Position numbers and translations under genes: made by a program
DNA from: Cladocopium goreaui
Lineage: Eukaryota > Sar > Dinophyceae > Suessiales > Symbiodiniaceae
Length of the DNA: 64,000 nt
Assembly: GCA_947184155.2 (NCBI GenBank)
Contig: CAMXCT020006495.1
Span: 90,272-154,271 of the forward strand
Direction: 5' to 3'
The notes under the pieces: generated by a model
Seen by the model: the letters and a program-made list of their open reading frames with translations, nothing else
Database searches by the model: none
Told to the model about the DNA's origin: nothing
Shown here: piece after piece, positions 42,901-53,902 of the stretch
Layout: every line of letters begins with the position of its first letter
How positions within the stretch are numbered: the first letter of the stretch is position 1

Positions 42901-44609
42901 CTCCTGCATCAGGACACAAAGTGCCAGAAACTCCAGAAATGACACCCACCAAGTTGACGACACCCGAAGAGACATCCACGTCGGAGACATCCAAGTCGGA
43001 TACATCGACATGCAAAAGGCCCAGAGATGTACAGAATACCAAGGCCCCAGAGGTGCCTGGTGTCCATGCAGAGGTGCAAGCTCGGCCCAAGCAACGAGCA
43101 GAAGGGTTCAATCCAGCACATGTCAAGGCGACAGCTTCTAAGGCAGTCACTGCAGTGCCACAGGATGCAAATGAAAAGGGCAGTGTCAAGCAAAAGGCTA
43201 AGGGCGCAGCCACCAGGAGCCCATCAACACAACCAGGCAAAAAGAAGGAGCAACGAAAAGCTTCCAAGCAGGAGAAGGCTAACAAGCAAAAGGGCAAAAC
43301 CAAGGATAAGAAACGAGAGAAGGATAGCAAGGACAAGGTGACCAAGAAACGTTGCAGAAGCAGCGTAAGCCCCTCACCGAGCCCAACATGTTCATGATGT
43401 CCGAACTACTCCATGGTCATGGTGAAAATTTTGAATTCCAGAACAGGTGGAATACGGCGCAATGAGACAAAACAGGTTATGGGTCGTGTGTGGTGATTGG
43501 TTGTGTTGCTAATATTTAACATGGTGGGTACCCATGAATATGAATGAAACATAATATTGACTAGCCAAAAAGACATGACATGCATGACATGCCCCCAACC
43601 CCCCATGGCATCTCAAAAATCATACAAACAATAATGTTATCATTCAATATGGTGTTTACAGCTTACCATCTCGATCATGAATCTCTTGGTGTTTTAGGTT
43701 AAAGCCATATCATGAAAAATAAAAATTAGTCATAGCCAAGTCCGCATGCCCAGGTAGAACAACCATCAAGCTCACGGCTGATTTTTATTCCTTATGTTCA
43801 ACATATCATTGCGGCACTGGGAGATTGCCACCCCAGCTTCCGCCGATTGTGGCTTGGTGGGTAAGGGTGGGCTGTGTGATTCCATTTGCGAAATCAATTC
43901 AACATGTGAAAACACATGTGTTAACACTGCATGGACTCAGTTGGATGGGGTTATATGGATCGGCAACACCGAAGCCGTCCTGGCTTCTTGGATCTCCGTG
44001 GGCGACTTATCTTGCAGCCTCGCATGCACATGCAATACGATCGATGAACAATATCTGGTGGTTCGGTGATCTATTTAAGATACATTTCCTACTAGTGCAT
44101 ATCCCCTATTAGGCAGTGGGTCAACTTCCTTGAGAACAAGATGTCAAAATCCCAGAAGGATGACCTCAAGTCTAAAGCCGGTGATGGTGTGAAGATGGTA
44201 AACCGCTATACCGATGGTGCTGGATGTGTCCGTGTGTCAGGGCCTTATCTTATTTTCTTTGTTGCATGGTAAGGACTGCAAAACCATTCAGAAAGCTGAA
44301 TGTATTTAAACAATGTTTTGTTCAGTTTCAGGAGTGGTGGTCCATCATTAAAGAGATCAGCCGAGTATCCAGCGGGATTTGCATCTTTTGTTGCAGACCA
44401 ACATGCAACAGTACTTGCCCCTCGGAAGTTTAGTTCACATTCATAACCCCCATCTGCAATATTGTGCTGAAACAACATGATGTAATATATTTATTCTTAT
44501 TTATAGTTCCTACAACTGCCAATGAGGCTCAAGGACAAATGCCGGAGCTCGATATGCCTGTATCTGCCGATGATCTTGGCACACTGACTCCCCTAGTGCT
44601 CTTGGCTTG
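36916..44609 (+). CDS. Exon cluster of a methyltransferase-like dinoflagellate gene family
   Basis: Short coding blocks of one style, separated by AT-rich gaps, lie in order on the plus strand. They include KPVDVKKSQAHLLEDLVIAW (about 36950), a basic block (38758-39081), a block ending GGLVAAWQLAKSIANWP (about 39490), DVYEMFSGCGSLHQEFR (about 40290), DLTTLEGLLVAIKDVL (about 40550), LSWMGLYGSATPKPSWLLGS (about 43940) and NKMSKSQKDDLKSKAGDGVK (about 44135). I associate the FSG...G, D-L-T...G-G-L and M-G-x-Y-G...T-P-K series with a repeated dinoflagellate family whose fold suggests a methyltransferase. Missing middle blocks and a large unrelated ORF in between suggest a disrupted gene or two copies. 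Confidence 0.5.
38758..39081 (+). CDS. Basic Lys/Pro-rich exon
   Basis: The coding sense begins LPKVKDAIRKRTRGKQPDPE and continues as an alternating Lys, Pro, Glu and Ala-rich stretch with KPKGKGRGKGSRKPK. It ends in a stop at 39079-39081 or a splice just before. It looks like a disordered, nucleic-acid-binding linker. An acidic block (QDQVQSLCPDEADDDADVD, about 38610) precedes it and ELDLKAAGVPVPPDYAGD (about 39170) follows. Confidence 0.45.
   Translation, partial: LPKVKDAIRKRTRGKQPDPENEDMIPKPKGKGRGKGSRKPKVVAEPAPAASATQPEPKNKDVPSADGQNAADENPSPNKRPAKSRKQAKEPEDKEALKKAWSQKDRH
40265..40645 (+). CDS. Two exons with FSG and D-L-T...G-G-L motifs
   Basis: The first exon reads TLEDTDVYEMFSGCGSLHQE, with the E-x-F-S-G-x-G pattern expected for the SAM-binding loop. 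The second (from about 40503) reads DLTTLEGLLVAIKDVLRV and then GGLVHAGHPCNG, which fits the later helix and the strand that in relatives ends P-P-C. Here the sequence is H-P-C. An intron with a TA tract lies between them. Confidence 0.5.
41667..43397 (+). CDS. Trp/Gln-rich protein with a basic SR-like tail, unknown function
   Basis: The frame is open from 41571; the ATG at 41667 (MASTSSVPANGG) is the better start because a repeat region begins there. Residues 15-150 are low-complexity Gln, Trp, His and Gly with loose W-Q-x-Q-G repeats. A more ordered part follows, with WTGPVTSMQPWERKFRCAGI and RHWFNNKSNQPAFRHESYY. Then come Pro-rich and acidic segments and a Lys-rich tail of about 90 residues ending RCRSSVSPSPSP. 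The composition suggests a nuclear or RNA-associated disordered protein. It is the longest open frame between the two retroelements. A second frame is also open over 41683-42315 because of the composition. Confidence 0.55.
   Translation: MASTSSVPANGGDADRQWAHDQYQYDENTWQEQGHGNQYGQWKQRGQAEGQPEEHRSQWEQGGWQQAYEVHGQNAQSGWQQQQGQGDWEYRTWQQQEQSDWSTEHVHHWKEQHGGQDVGQGGEQWVPQNQWAEGAYGSHSHNTKTQDAHGGDDGDQKQPSQDQRHLHAHGEATSAHSDHNPPHLDGDASDKAKGCGPFGLSGPGAQEYDWNPSPGLRTCWTGPVTSMQPWERKFRCAGIIPNVGRHWFNNKSNQPAFRHESYYQPPAFVMSTMGPIQYNQVLIPVPVPNLPMTAAAMHVPPTPPKAAVKKNPEDDMESVLEEPLYPDHSEQHQQQTWTPEQVAAWHDEQKWMKWVQEQEQDTQTNEDAKGVAPSSPAKIQPKMRPQPSPGKGPPPQPPPPPPMDMESMHRPTPASGHKVPETPEMTPTKLTTPEETSTSETSKSDTSTCKRPRDVQNTKAPEVPGVHAEVQARPKQRAEGFNPAHVKATASKAVTAVPQDANEKGSVKQKAKGAATRSPSTQPGKKKEQRKASKQEKANKQKGKTKDKKREKDSKDKVTKKRCRSSVSPSPSPTCS
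43890..44252 (+). CDS. Two exons with M-G-x-Y-G...T-P-K motif and Lys-rich segment
   Basis: The first block reads THVLTLHGLSWMGLYGSATP and continues to PWATYLA. The second, from about 44109, reads NKMSKSQKDDLKSKAGDGVK and MVNRYTDGAGC. In related dinoflagellate proteins I expect these to follow the FSG and G-G-L blocks in this order. A last block, MPELDMPVSADDLGTLTP, ends at a stop near 44607. Confidence 0.45.
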
Positions 44610-44664
44610 ATAAAAGGTTTGGTTGGGGACCAGAAGTGCATTTATAATAAATATATAGATAGAC

Positions 44665-44762
44665 AGATAAATAACTGGATGGATGGATGGATGGATAGAT
44701 AGACAGATAGATAGCTAGATAGATAGTTAGATAGGTAGGTAGGTAGGTAGGTAGATAGCTAG
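44665..44762. repeat. GGAT/GATA/GGTA tetranucleotide repeat
   Basis: Contiguous GGAT, then GATA, then GGTA runs, complementary in type to the repeat at 34880-35028. Confidence 0.9.
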
Positions 44763-45149
44763 AATATAGGTAGACATATAGATATGCAAGACATTCTGGG
44801 AGGTTACGGGGTTCAAAATTGAAAGCATGCTTGCTCAGGTACCACCATTCAAATGGGATCATGCTGAACTTGGTGCTCTACGGGAATTCCTTGTGAATGA
44901 AGCTCGTGAGGGGCGCTTCTCCCCCTGTCCAGGGCTCCCGTTGTAGTGCAACCCTTTCATGATTCTAAAACGGAACCATGAACTTTTCTAATTCAAGGTT
45001 TGCCGGACCTGGAACCGGACAGAAGCATCAATGTTTCTGCAAATTACCTAGCCAATCCATGCTTTGGGGAAGAGCATTGCTTACAGTTCTCTTAGTTTTA
45101 AACTAAGAAATATATATAGTTGTTGAAATGAAATGCTATCTCCAATGTG

Positions 45150-45325
45150 TGATGCCGCGTGATGCAGCGTGATTTTGCGTGATTTCTTGAAAAACCAATA
45201 TATGAATGTATGCTCTCAGAACCCACATTCATAGAAATGTCGATTCTCAGAACTGACATTCACGAACAAGAACTCATATATGAAAACCCCCCGCGTGATT
45301 TCGCGTGATTTCGCGTGATTTTGTT
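45150..45325. repeat. GCGTGATTT repeats around a dispersed element
   Basis: GCGTGAT recurs seven times on both sides of a segment (45200-45290) holding AAATGTCGATTCTCAGAAC and CATTCACGAA. The inner segment resembles 36020-36120 and 54290-54375. Confidence 0.75.
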
Positions 45326-45513
45326 GTCTTGGTTCAAGGGAACTTTAGGTGTTCGGAGTTGGTGAAGGGCCTTTTCACACTTGGCGCCATGAGTGGTGAT
45401 TCCCTGGGTGATGATATGAGTACTGTTGCATGGCATCACTATGTGTTTGTTTGACATCGTTGATCATTATAGTGGTTGTGAAATTTGTTCATACAATTTA
45501 TTTGGTTTTGTAG

Positions 45514-48500
45514 GTATATGCTATACAAAACCGTCTGTGGCTCAGGCTTTGTCTGCTGCTTTGGCAGCGGGTGCTCGGCGGCGGTCTTTGGCAACACTGG
45601 CAACTCCACCCCCATCGCATGGATCGAAGAGACCATTGAAGAAATCTCCAGATACTGTTGCTTCCACAGCGTCCCCGGCAACAGTCACCCCCGATCCTAA
45701 ACGTTTGATGACGTCTAGTGAGAAGAGTGATGGAGCATCTTCAGGGTCTAAAGATGCACCAATGGGTTCCAGCATTAAGCCAGTGCCGCCTGTGGAGCTG
45801 TTCCCCCATGCTAATGGTGCTGAACCTATGGATACTACAGGCCTGTGAGATATGTTGTGGTTCAATTCCCTTTATAGCTAATGTGGTTCTGCAAGAATGC
45901 ATCATGTTTGGGGCTGGGGGTCATGGGACAATGAATGGCCATATTGGGCTATGTGTTAGAGGCGGTGGGAATCATGTGAACATGTTCTTTCCGACAGGTG
46001 GTCATGGTGCTTCTCCTGTTACCATGGATGTGAAGGCAGCTGTATCTTGGCTTGCATAGTCGAAACCAGTTTTGAAATGCTCGCTATAACACATGACCAC
46101 TAGCAGCACTAGTATATCCAATCAAGCTAGTACTGAAATGGGTACACACATTCACATCCCTTTAAGATTGAACGATATATTTGCAATAATTTGTCAGACT
46201 TGTTGAAACCATAAAAAACAAAATATATTGTCCCCCTGTGCAAATCATGTTGAACTGGCAAAACATGCCTTCTGGCTTTTGGGCTCCCAGGTGTCCTTCC
46301 CAGTGGTGCCTCCGCTTCCAAATCCGGCGAAAGCTGCATCGTTGACCTTTCCGGCAGACGTTCTTTGTCTGAGAATCATTTGATGCATTGGGATGGTGGT
46401 ATGTCAGGGACAGCCAGTTAGATTCACCAACCCTACATTTGTTGAATTGTTTCTCAAACAGTGAATCAACACTACATATATATATATATAATTTAATATA
46501 TAAAGTAAACGACATTATGTAATATTATCATATAATATATATACTAATATACTTAAATATTATATATATAAATATAATAGCATAATTAATGATATACCAC
46601 ATATCCCAGACATGTTCCAAACATGTGCGATCCCCCATGTGCATGGAATCCATGTGCAGATCAATCCATTGTGCTGCTGCAGGTTCAATCAGCCTTGGAA
46701 AAACTGGCTTCAAATCCTATTTTCCAGGCGAACCCTGAGTGCCTGGGAGAATTGATGCTGCGTGTTGCTGAGAAGTCTTCGGAGGCTTCAATGAAAGAAG
46801 AGGTGGCACCAGTACCATTGGTGAAGGAACGTGATGAGCTGCCAAGTGTACCCACTGAGAAGCCTGTGGCGCCTCATGGTGCACCAGTGGCTGCTGATGC
46901 GCCTGCCGAACCAGTGGTCCCCATGGGATCGCCTTCAGGTGAGAACACCCAGGCCTACAAAATGTTTTGGTCGAAGTTCAAGCGTCCATCTGGTTCCATG
47001 GTGGAGACGCCACAGGGAGGAGAGGCAGCTTCACACAGTGGTGGAGGCGCATCTGTGCCACCTATGGCTTCTACAGAGCCACTGGACATGCATCGAGCCG
47101 ATGAAGCCACCCCAGCTGTTCCCCAAGAAGTACCTGCACCTGCGCCTGTGGATGTGGAATCCTCTCCAGGTGAAATCTTTGTGGAAAATCAGCTTGGGGA
47201 TCCCACCTTGTACCCATGGGGGCCTGACATGGCATTCCTTACAGGTGAAACAGCTACAGGACCTTCAGAGCCTGACACTGCTGAAGACAAGGGCACCAAG
47301 ATGTCTTTGGACGTGGAAGATACCTTGAAGGATTCTCCTGGAACTTCACCTCTTGAGGTTGTGGAAGAGCATCGAGTTGAAGAAGGAGCTGCACTACATG
47401 AACCCAGTGTGAAGGAGAAAGGCATGACCATGCAACATGGCACTCCCAGCGATGGAACAGCAAATCCACCTTCCACACCGGCAGCAAAGAAGCAGGAATT
47501 TGCTCCCACACATGATGATGTGAAGGCTGCCCTTATGAGGAAGACAACTTTGGACCTCATGGGGGCACCATCTCCTGCACCTACCACCCCAGCACCCAGT
47601 CCCGTTGCAGAGGTGTCAGAGGCCATGGGAGTTGTTCCGAATGAGCTGAAGGCCTACACTTCGGTTGTCATGACTTTGGCGGGCGTGCCGCAAGACGTCT
47701 GGGTGCCGCTCTCAAGAGCAGATGCTCTTGCAGCTGGGCTGGTTCCAAGTGATGTGTGGGAACCGCCTCAGGATGACATCAAGGTGGCTGAAAAAGCATC
47801 AGACACACCAACGACCCCAACGGCATCAGCACCGGCAACGGCGCCAACAACGGCAATGGTTCCGGCACCAGCAAAGGCAGATGCGGGTGCAGCAATGGGC
47901 GAAGACAAGGCTGATGATGGCAAGGCGTTGAAAGCAGCTTATATGCGTTTTCACAGGTCGGTTCACAGCTCTTTGGCTGCACTTAATGACGAGCTTCTTG
48001 TTGGCAGATATCTTTGCAACCCCTTAAATCCATGTCACAAGTAGGCCCATCACAGTGTTCCCTTCATCGCTCCAGCCATGATGCCCTATCAATGTTTCCC
48101 CTCGCTGGCAACATACACGCCCTTTCCCTCGACCAGGCCCTGCAATGGGCCAGTGAAAATCAAATCATTTGTTTTGCATGATGCCTCAATGTGCGCTAAT
48201 CACTAGTTCCCGAAGTTCCCAACATATAGTAAATAAATATGGTTAATACAAAGGTATATTAATAAGATATTTCTTTGAATATATATATATATATATGATA
48301 TATATTTAATCTTACTGAGGTGAACGTTGCCCAGAGGAGGTCTCAAAGCGGTTCAAGGAAATCAAAGCCAAAGGTAACCTGGAGAAAAACATAAGTGCAT
48401 ATAAAACGTGACTAAATTTGGAAATCTAGATATCAAAACATGACATCTGAAATACAATTTCAAAAACCAGCATTCTGTGTGTCATGCAAAAATACCAAGG

Positions 48501-51500
48501 TGGAAAGGCTAGCCATCAAGAACGATGGCAGCTGTTCGAGGAATTTCTGCAGTGTCATGAAGACTGGAGCTGCAGCACCTTTGTGGCATCGTGCAGGGCA
48601 AGCAGAGAACATCAGCGACAAGGGCAATATAAATTGCTTTCCAGGGAGGTGACTTGGATGAAAAAAATCATGTGGTGGGGAGGGAAACATGACATGCTGA
48701 TATCCGTGCATGGGCCATTTAATCCCAACCAAGGACCTCATGAAAAAATATCATGAAAACTCGCAGCTGGTCGACAGCATCGTGGCGGCGAAGGACATGA
48801 ACCCACACTATATATTATAATATGGTTCACAATCTTCAAAAAAATATCTATATATATATATGTACATGTGGTTCAAAACATTTGCAGCCGCAGGAAAAGG
48901 ACAACCAATATGAATTCAATCCGGACTGCCCTGCCTCTAGCTTGCACTATCATGCGGGTGGGGTTTGAAAGTTCCCCTAAGCACACTACACATCACCCCT
49001 GCATGATGCCGCATCACCTGAGGAGTTGAAGATGTATTGGTGCTGGGATTCCAGTCTTGAGCGTTCCTCGCAGCGTGTGGCCCAATCTGTGGAGATCAGC
49101 AAGGATGCCGAGATCAGCAATGCTCATGCTGCAGATATGATGTGCCACTCTTAGAAGTTGATGACTTTCACATGTCTCATGTATACCTACCCTATTTAAC
49201 CCTCATAACCCACTGCATTTGCATGCCCAAATCAAGGTCGAACCCGTTGAGCATGATGCCACATTCCTTCACGACCCCAACTTTGCTTGAACCACCGAAA
49301 CCGAATGTGCCTGGCCAACCTGATGCGAAAGCGGCACCTGGGGCACCAAAGCCCAAACCAAAACCGAAGCCCAAGACCGCCAACAACAAGCCCCCAAAGG
49401 CGAAGACACCAGTTCAAGAAGCCAAGGGAGTTTCTTTGATTCTATAAAGGTTTTCTTCTTCTTCATATTGTATTGAATTTGATTATAATAATCAAAGACC
49501 AATAATGGTATGCACCCTGGCTACTCATGAGGCTATGCAGTCAGCAGCCCATTGCATACTGGAAGCGAAAAGCTTCTCGCTTGCAGGACATGTTGAGCTA
49601 GGTCATTCCCAAATTCATTATTATGTCATTCCCTAATCCACCATCTCTAACCCAGTGAGGCTGGAGCCCTGTCTTGTTGAAGGCTGGTGTGTCCAGAACT
49701 GAGTGACCGAACATCTAGCCCCCTAGTTTGTCCATGACATCTCTGGTCCAACCTGAGGCCGGAGAGTATGCGCAAATGCGCTGTGCAAGATATGGAGAAG
49801 CATGTGGCCTCCCTTGAGAATGCAAGGGCAACACTGGAGGCCGGGCTACCAATTCAATTTATATATATAATGTGGAAATGGTTCAATACAATCTGGACAT
49901 GCATGTTGGGAATCCATAGATTTAATCAAAACGCACAAGAAATGCCTGATGTTCCGAGGGCTTTATTGCTGGTGGTGAAGAAGGGGAAGCTCTGGTGGCA
50001 CCTACCCAATCGGTGGTGCAAGCGGTGGCTTCTTACAAGTCGGCAGCGACGAGTGTGAAAAGCTTGGTTCCCAAGCCCAAGGCCAAGGCCAAGCCAATGG
50101 CGGAGAAATCCGACTAGCATTCCACCTGGGTTTGCGCTTTTTGGATGTATGTACATGACGTGCCCCTGACATGATGTCCCCATGGCACGATGTCTCCTGT
50201 GACAAAATCCCCATATTTATGGTGCTTAGGTCACGTGTTTGTGCTAGAACAAATCATGAACCTGGGGTGGATGCCTGCAGGGAGCTCTTGCAGATGGACA
50301 TGAACTAAGCAAAAACATGTTGCACTGCAGAATATTTCCGAGGAATTTCATTCGTCTGTTGACCCATTCAGAGCTGTCCCTGCCACAAAGTCCAAAACCC
50401 CCGGGACTGGTATGCAATCAATGATTGCGGGGTGATGACCTAGCACTTGACACCGGACATGCACCAGCAAGCAGGGAAAAGATATGCTTAGCTTACCCGT
50501 CTTTGATTGCATGCATGCAGGACATATGCATAATCACAGCATATGTTGTTTGCTTTTCACCCCCTGCGCAGATACAAGCTTTGCGGAGCATTTGCTCTCA
50601 ACACTTGGTCGTGGTGTACCTTGTTGAACAATATTGGGAGGTTGTACCATGCGGTTTACAATAAATAATTCATGGGATCATGCAATATCTATAAATATCA
50701 AAACACCAACATGAAAGAAACTTACAAGACCCACCCTTCTGAGAAGCCCAGGCAGCATCGGTGTTGGATCTGCAGAAAGCCGCGGAAGCCTGTGTGCGAG
50801 TGTCTTGGCTCCAAATTGGTATAAGCTGCCAGCTTTAGCGCATGATATATAGAATGATATCGTACTAATCGTTTCCCCAGAATGATAACCCTTTTGTTAA
50901 TATTGCAAACCATCGATATCTCCCAATCAATGCAATGTGAACCAGGAAAGCAATGGAGCATGCAGCCAGCTGACAACGAAAATCAGCCGGATTGGGTGCT
51001 CAGGCAAGTTCCCTGGCAATGTGGAAAGGGATCTGGTTGCCGCCCTTGACCTTCCATTAGTATCTTGCCAATTTGAATTCTATGTGTTTGTATACCCAAC
51101 AAGCATATCGAGTTGTGTGGTATCCGTATGTTGATGTTAATGATTTTCTGCTTGAACCACCCAAGACACTTGCATGCACCCCCACAGGTAGCTGGAAACC
51201 TAGCTAACATAGAAACAAATCTTCGGTACGTAAATGCTAGTGTGTTGCTTATCACTTGAGGCATTGCACTTTGTGGAGATTCCCATCAAAGATTTGGAGT
51301 CCAGTACAAAGGGTGCCACAACCACTATGAGGGTTCCGATGGTGATGCCACATGAATTGTTGTGCTACCTTGTCGCCCCTTGTCTTTGGTTTGTTTTTTT
51401 GCTGCATATATATATACATATAAAAATATCTATCTATATATCTAGGTGATATATATATTTAAAAAAAAAAATCTTTTCCCCTGGCACCTCTTTCCCCACA

Positions 51501-53470
51501 AAATTGCACATCACGCCTTGGCTGCATTCATAGCCGAGGAGAATCGGAAGATTTCCTGGAAAACTGCCGATGTAGCATCATTCTGGAAACACTGGAGGGA
51601 TCACATCCCTATTGACCATCCGGCTGCTGGGGAGGGTAGGCACATCCCAATAGGCATCTTTGGAGACGATGCAAAGTACACATTGGCTGGGGCAAAGGTG
51701 ATTGTCATGCTACTGAATATCGTGATTCAAACAACAATGCGTTTCTTGGCAATTTTTATTTGATTTGGTTGGTTTCCAAATAAGTATGTGCAGCTTGTGC
51801 GAAAGTTATGAGCACAACATCCTAGGACTTGATCTCTCGAGATTTCCATTCTTTGTGCTCCGCTATGAGTTGACACTTGGGGAGCGAACTTTAGATCCAA
51901 TTCTGCGGGTGATTGCTTGGAGCCTTAATGCTCCTGAGCTTGAACATTCGATTTGATTCTGTCCCACAAAAATAATGTTAACTAGTACTGCTAGATTCCC
52001 ACCAAAGTCCAGTCCTGTGAAGTGAAAAACCATGTGGCATATAGTTTGGACCGACCTGCACCAGGTTGGCTACATTGGCATGTGGCCAACAGTGGGGCCG
52101 AATGGCGAACCCTGGAACCGGCGCAGAGGAAAATTTCCTGAATCATTTGCATTAGTAGAGTGCCGAGGGGATTGGAAATGGCACCTTGAACTTTGGGGCT
52201 TGAAAAGGAATTACAAGGCCATTAACCTTTGTCATCGATGTGTGGCCTCCACACGAGCTGGCCCCAATCAGTAACATAGTTTTGTTCAGCATTGAACATG
52301 TTGCTATATGTTTTTATTTGGAGTTTTTTTTATGGGTTTCCACTAGTGCTGTTCGAAAGGTTTGAAAAAACCGAATGTGGAATGCAACAATAATTTCCTG
52401 AACATGAACAACTGCGCACAGGTACACCAACTTCGATGCAATGGAGCAATTTCATCGCTTCAACGTCCCTGAGTTCTACCTTCAATGCTTGGGCAACTAT
52501 GTAAATCCTCTTTGTGTCCCCTGGCCATGATGGAAATGTTTCCGAAACCCAATGCAAAGAGTGTTCTTAGTTTTTACCTCACCCCCACACAGACACACAC
52601 CCATACATGTCAGGCGATCACTGGATTTCATCCCTGGATGCTGAAAGCATGTAGCAGCCTTGCTTGATTTATGTCGAAATGAATGATTTGAAGTGTTTTC
52701 CATGAACAAACCTTTGGGATTAAACAGTCGTTGATGTTCAGAACACCCATTGAACTGCAGGTATGCATACATGCAATCTTGGAATCGTGCAATGGCTGAA
52801 CGGAAGCACAATTCACAAATTGCGCGAGAACAAATATGCATATTTTGGTGTTCTGGCTGCACTTGCTGCTGATGAGGTCAACATAGGTTGGTGAAATTTA
52901 GATCTTATCTACCTACCACCAGAAAACTTACAAAGAATGCCAACGCTGTTTGTCAATAATTGTGTTGCCGCATCCCCAGGTAGTAACTCACTTGCTGATG
53001 ACCTATCGGCCATGACCAGGGAGTTCAACAAATGGTGCAGTCAGCACAAGATCAGGTGCTGGATTTTGTTTTGCTTAGCAAGGTAATGCAGAAAGTAAAC
53101 GTATACCACAAAAGGGTACATTTATGTCATTGTTTCTCAAAACTGATTGGGTCCCTGGAGGCATTACCAACCTCCAATTTGTGCGGCCCTGCTGTTGGTC
53201 AAGCCCGGAGAGTATCCCGAATTGAGAATCAAAGCGTATGCAAGCAGAGTGCTTCTTAGCTACCTGCAATGCTTAATGGCCCAGATGATTACTGAACGGC
53301 ATGATGCTGGCATTGCTATTGATCGAGAACTGCTCTTGATCCATGGGGTGCTGACTTCAATGTGTGCTTGGTTTTCGAAGGTGGAACATGCAAATCGCTA
53401 TTTAACCCGGGAACAGGCTGACGACATCTGGGACACTTCACTGCTGTGCCTTGTCTCGCTTCAGCATTGA
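45514..53470 (+). CDS. Intron-rich gene with a transposase-like C-terminal half
   Basis: At least twelve coding blocks lie in order on the plus strand, separated by AT-rich introns, many with AG|GT at both borders. The N-terminal part is Pro, Ala and Ser-rich. The centre has LFEEFLQCHEDWSCS and basic Pro-Lys linkers. The C-terminal part has HIPIGIFGDDAKYTLAGAKV (51650), TLDPILRVIAWSLN (51890), ALVECRGDWKWHLELWGLKR (52150), LCHRC, MHTCNLGIVQWLNGSTIHKL (52763) and an all-helical end (53170-53465). The order of these blocks equals that in the transposase at 12900-15476. I associate the whole with a family repeated widely in dinoflagellate genomes. It may be a domesticated transposase or an old, intron-bearing transposon gene. 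Confidence 0.6.
46683..47956 (+). CDS. Large Pro/Ala-rich exon
   Basis: The exon begins after GCTGCAG at 46682 with VQSALEKLASNPIFQANPEC and ends at KAAYMRFHRSVH before an AG|GT donor at 47955-47958. It is mostly Pro, Ala, Glu and Thr-rich disorder. Short helical parts include AYKMFWSKFKRPSG and LKAYTSVVMTLAGVPQDVWV. The A-x-Y-M-R-F-x-R-S end is a recurring boundary in the family as I recall it. Confidence 0.55.
48500..49154 (+). CDS. Three middle exons
   Basis: The first (48500-48648) encodes GGKASHQERWQLFEEFLQCH and ends KLLSRE before AG|GT. The second (about 48734) encodes DLMKKYHENSQLVDSIVAAK. The third (about 49021) encodes EELKMYWCWDSSLERSSQRV followed by SVEISKDAEI. Together they form the W-L-x-S-E-x-W...E-L...V-L-D type block that precedes the basic linker in family members. 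Confidence 0.5.
49280..50120 (+). CDS. Basic Pro/Lys linker exons
   Basis: One exon (about 49285-49430) encodes EPPKPNVPGQPDAKAAPGAP followed by KPKPKPKPK. Another (49768-49850) encodes EKHVASLENARATLEAGLP, a short coiled segment. A third (about 49975-50120) encodes SVVQAVASYKSAATSVKSLV and ends in a Lys-Pro tail. They form a disordered link between the N-terminal and transposase-like parts. Exon borders are approximate. Confidence 0.4.
51475..52272 (+). CDS. Transposase-like exons, first group
   Basis: FPWHLFPHKIAHHALAAFIA leads into HIPIGIFGDDAKYTLAGAKV (about 51640-51700). The next exon has FPFFVLRYELTLGERTLDPI. The third (about 52040-52272) has GKFPESFALVECRGDWKWHL and NLCHRCVAS. The Cys pair LCHRC aligns with PCAQC of the 12.2-kb transposon's transposase, and GDWKWHLELWGL aligns with GDLDYFSEWIDL. 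Confidence 0.6.
52422..53470 (+). CDS. Transposase-like exons, second group
   Basis: Exons at about 52422-52498 (YTNFDAMEQFHRFNVPEFYL), 52761-52886 (MHTCNLGIVQWLNGSTIHKL), 52980-53055 (SLADDLSAMTREFNKWCSQH) and 53147-53470 (YPELRIKAYASRVLLSYLQC and following helices, stop at 53468). MHTCNLGIVQWL aligns with LMHNLYLGWLQH of the 12.2-kb transposase. The introns around 52761 and 52980 end in CAG followed by GTA. Confidence 0.6.
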
Positions 53471-53786
53471 AGCCATGGCTCTTGCATAAGGGCTGGCAGC
53501 TAACAAACCGATGTTCAAGATGTGTTCAAGCTATTTGGGTATGAAAATGTTCAAGCAAACGAACTGATGAAATTACTTGGAAATGAATGAGTTATCATTT
53601 TGTATGTTTCATTCTTTAACCTGCTGCAAGGTTCTTGAGGCGCTACCGCATGTTGATTCGACATGCCCAGAGGAAATCTGAATTGCATTGGCCGTCAAAG
53701 CCGAAGCACCATGCTCTTTGGTCATGGTTTAGCCATATGATTTGATTCCCTTCTTTGATGATCGTGTTTTGGTTTTGATTAGGGAT

Positions 53787-53902
53787 GATAATGGTGCTGA
53801 TGATGATGATGATGATGATGATGCAAATGATGATGATGGTGATGATGGCGGTGATGATGATGATGATGATGGTGATGGTGAGGATGATGATGATGATGCT
53901 AT
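53787..53902. repeat. GAT trinucleotide repeat
   Basis: About 38 GATGAT-type triplets with occasional GGT and GCA, in an apparently non-coding position after the last exon. Confidence 0.95.
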
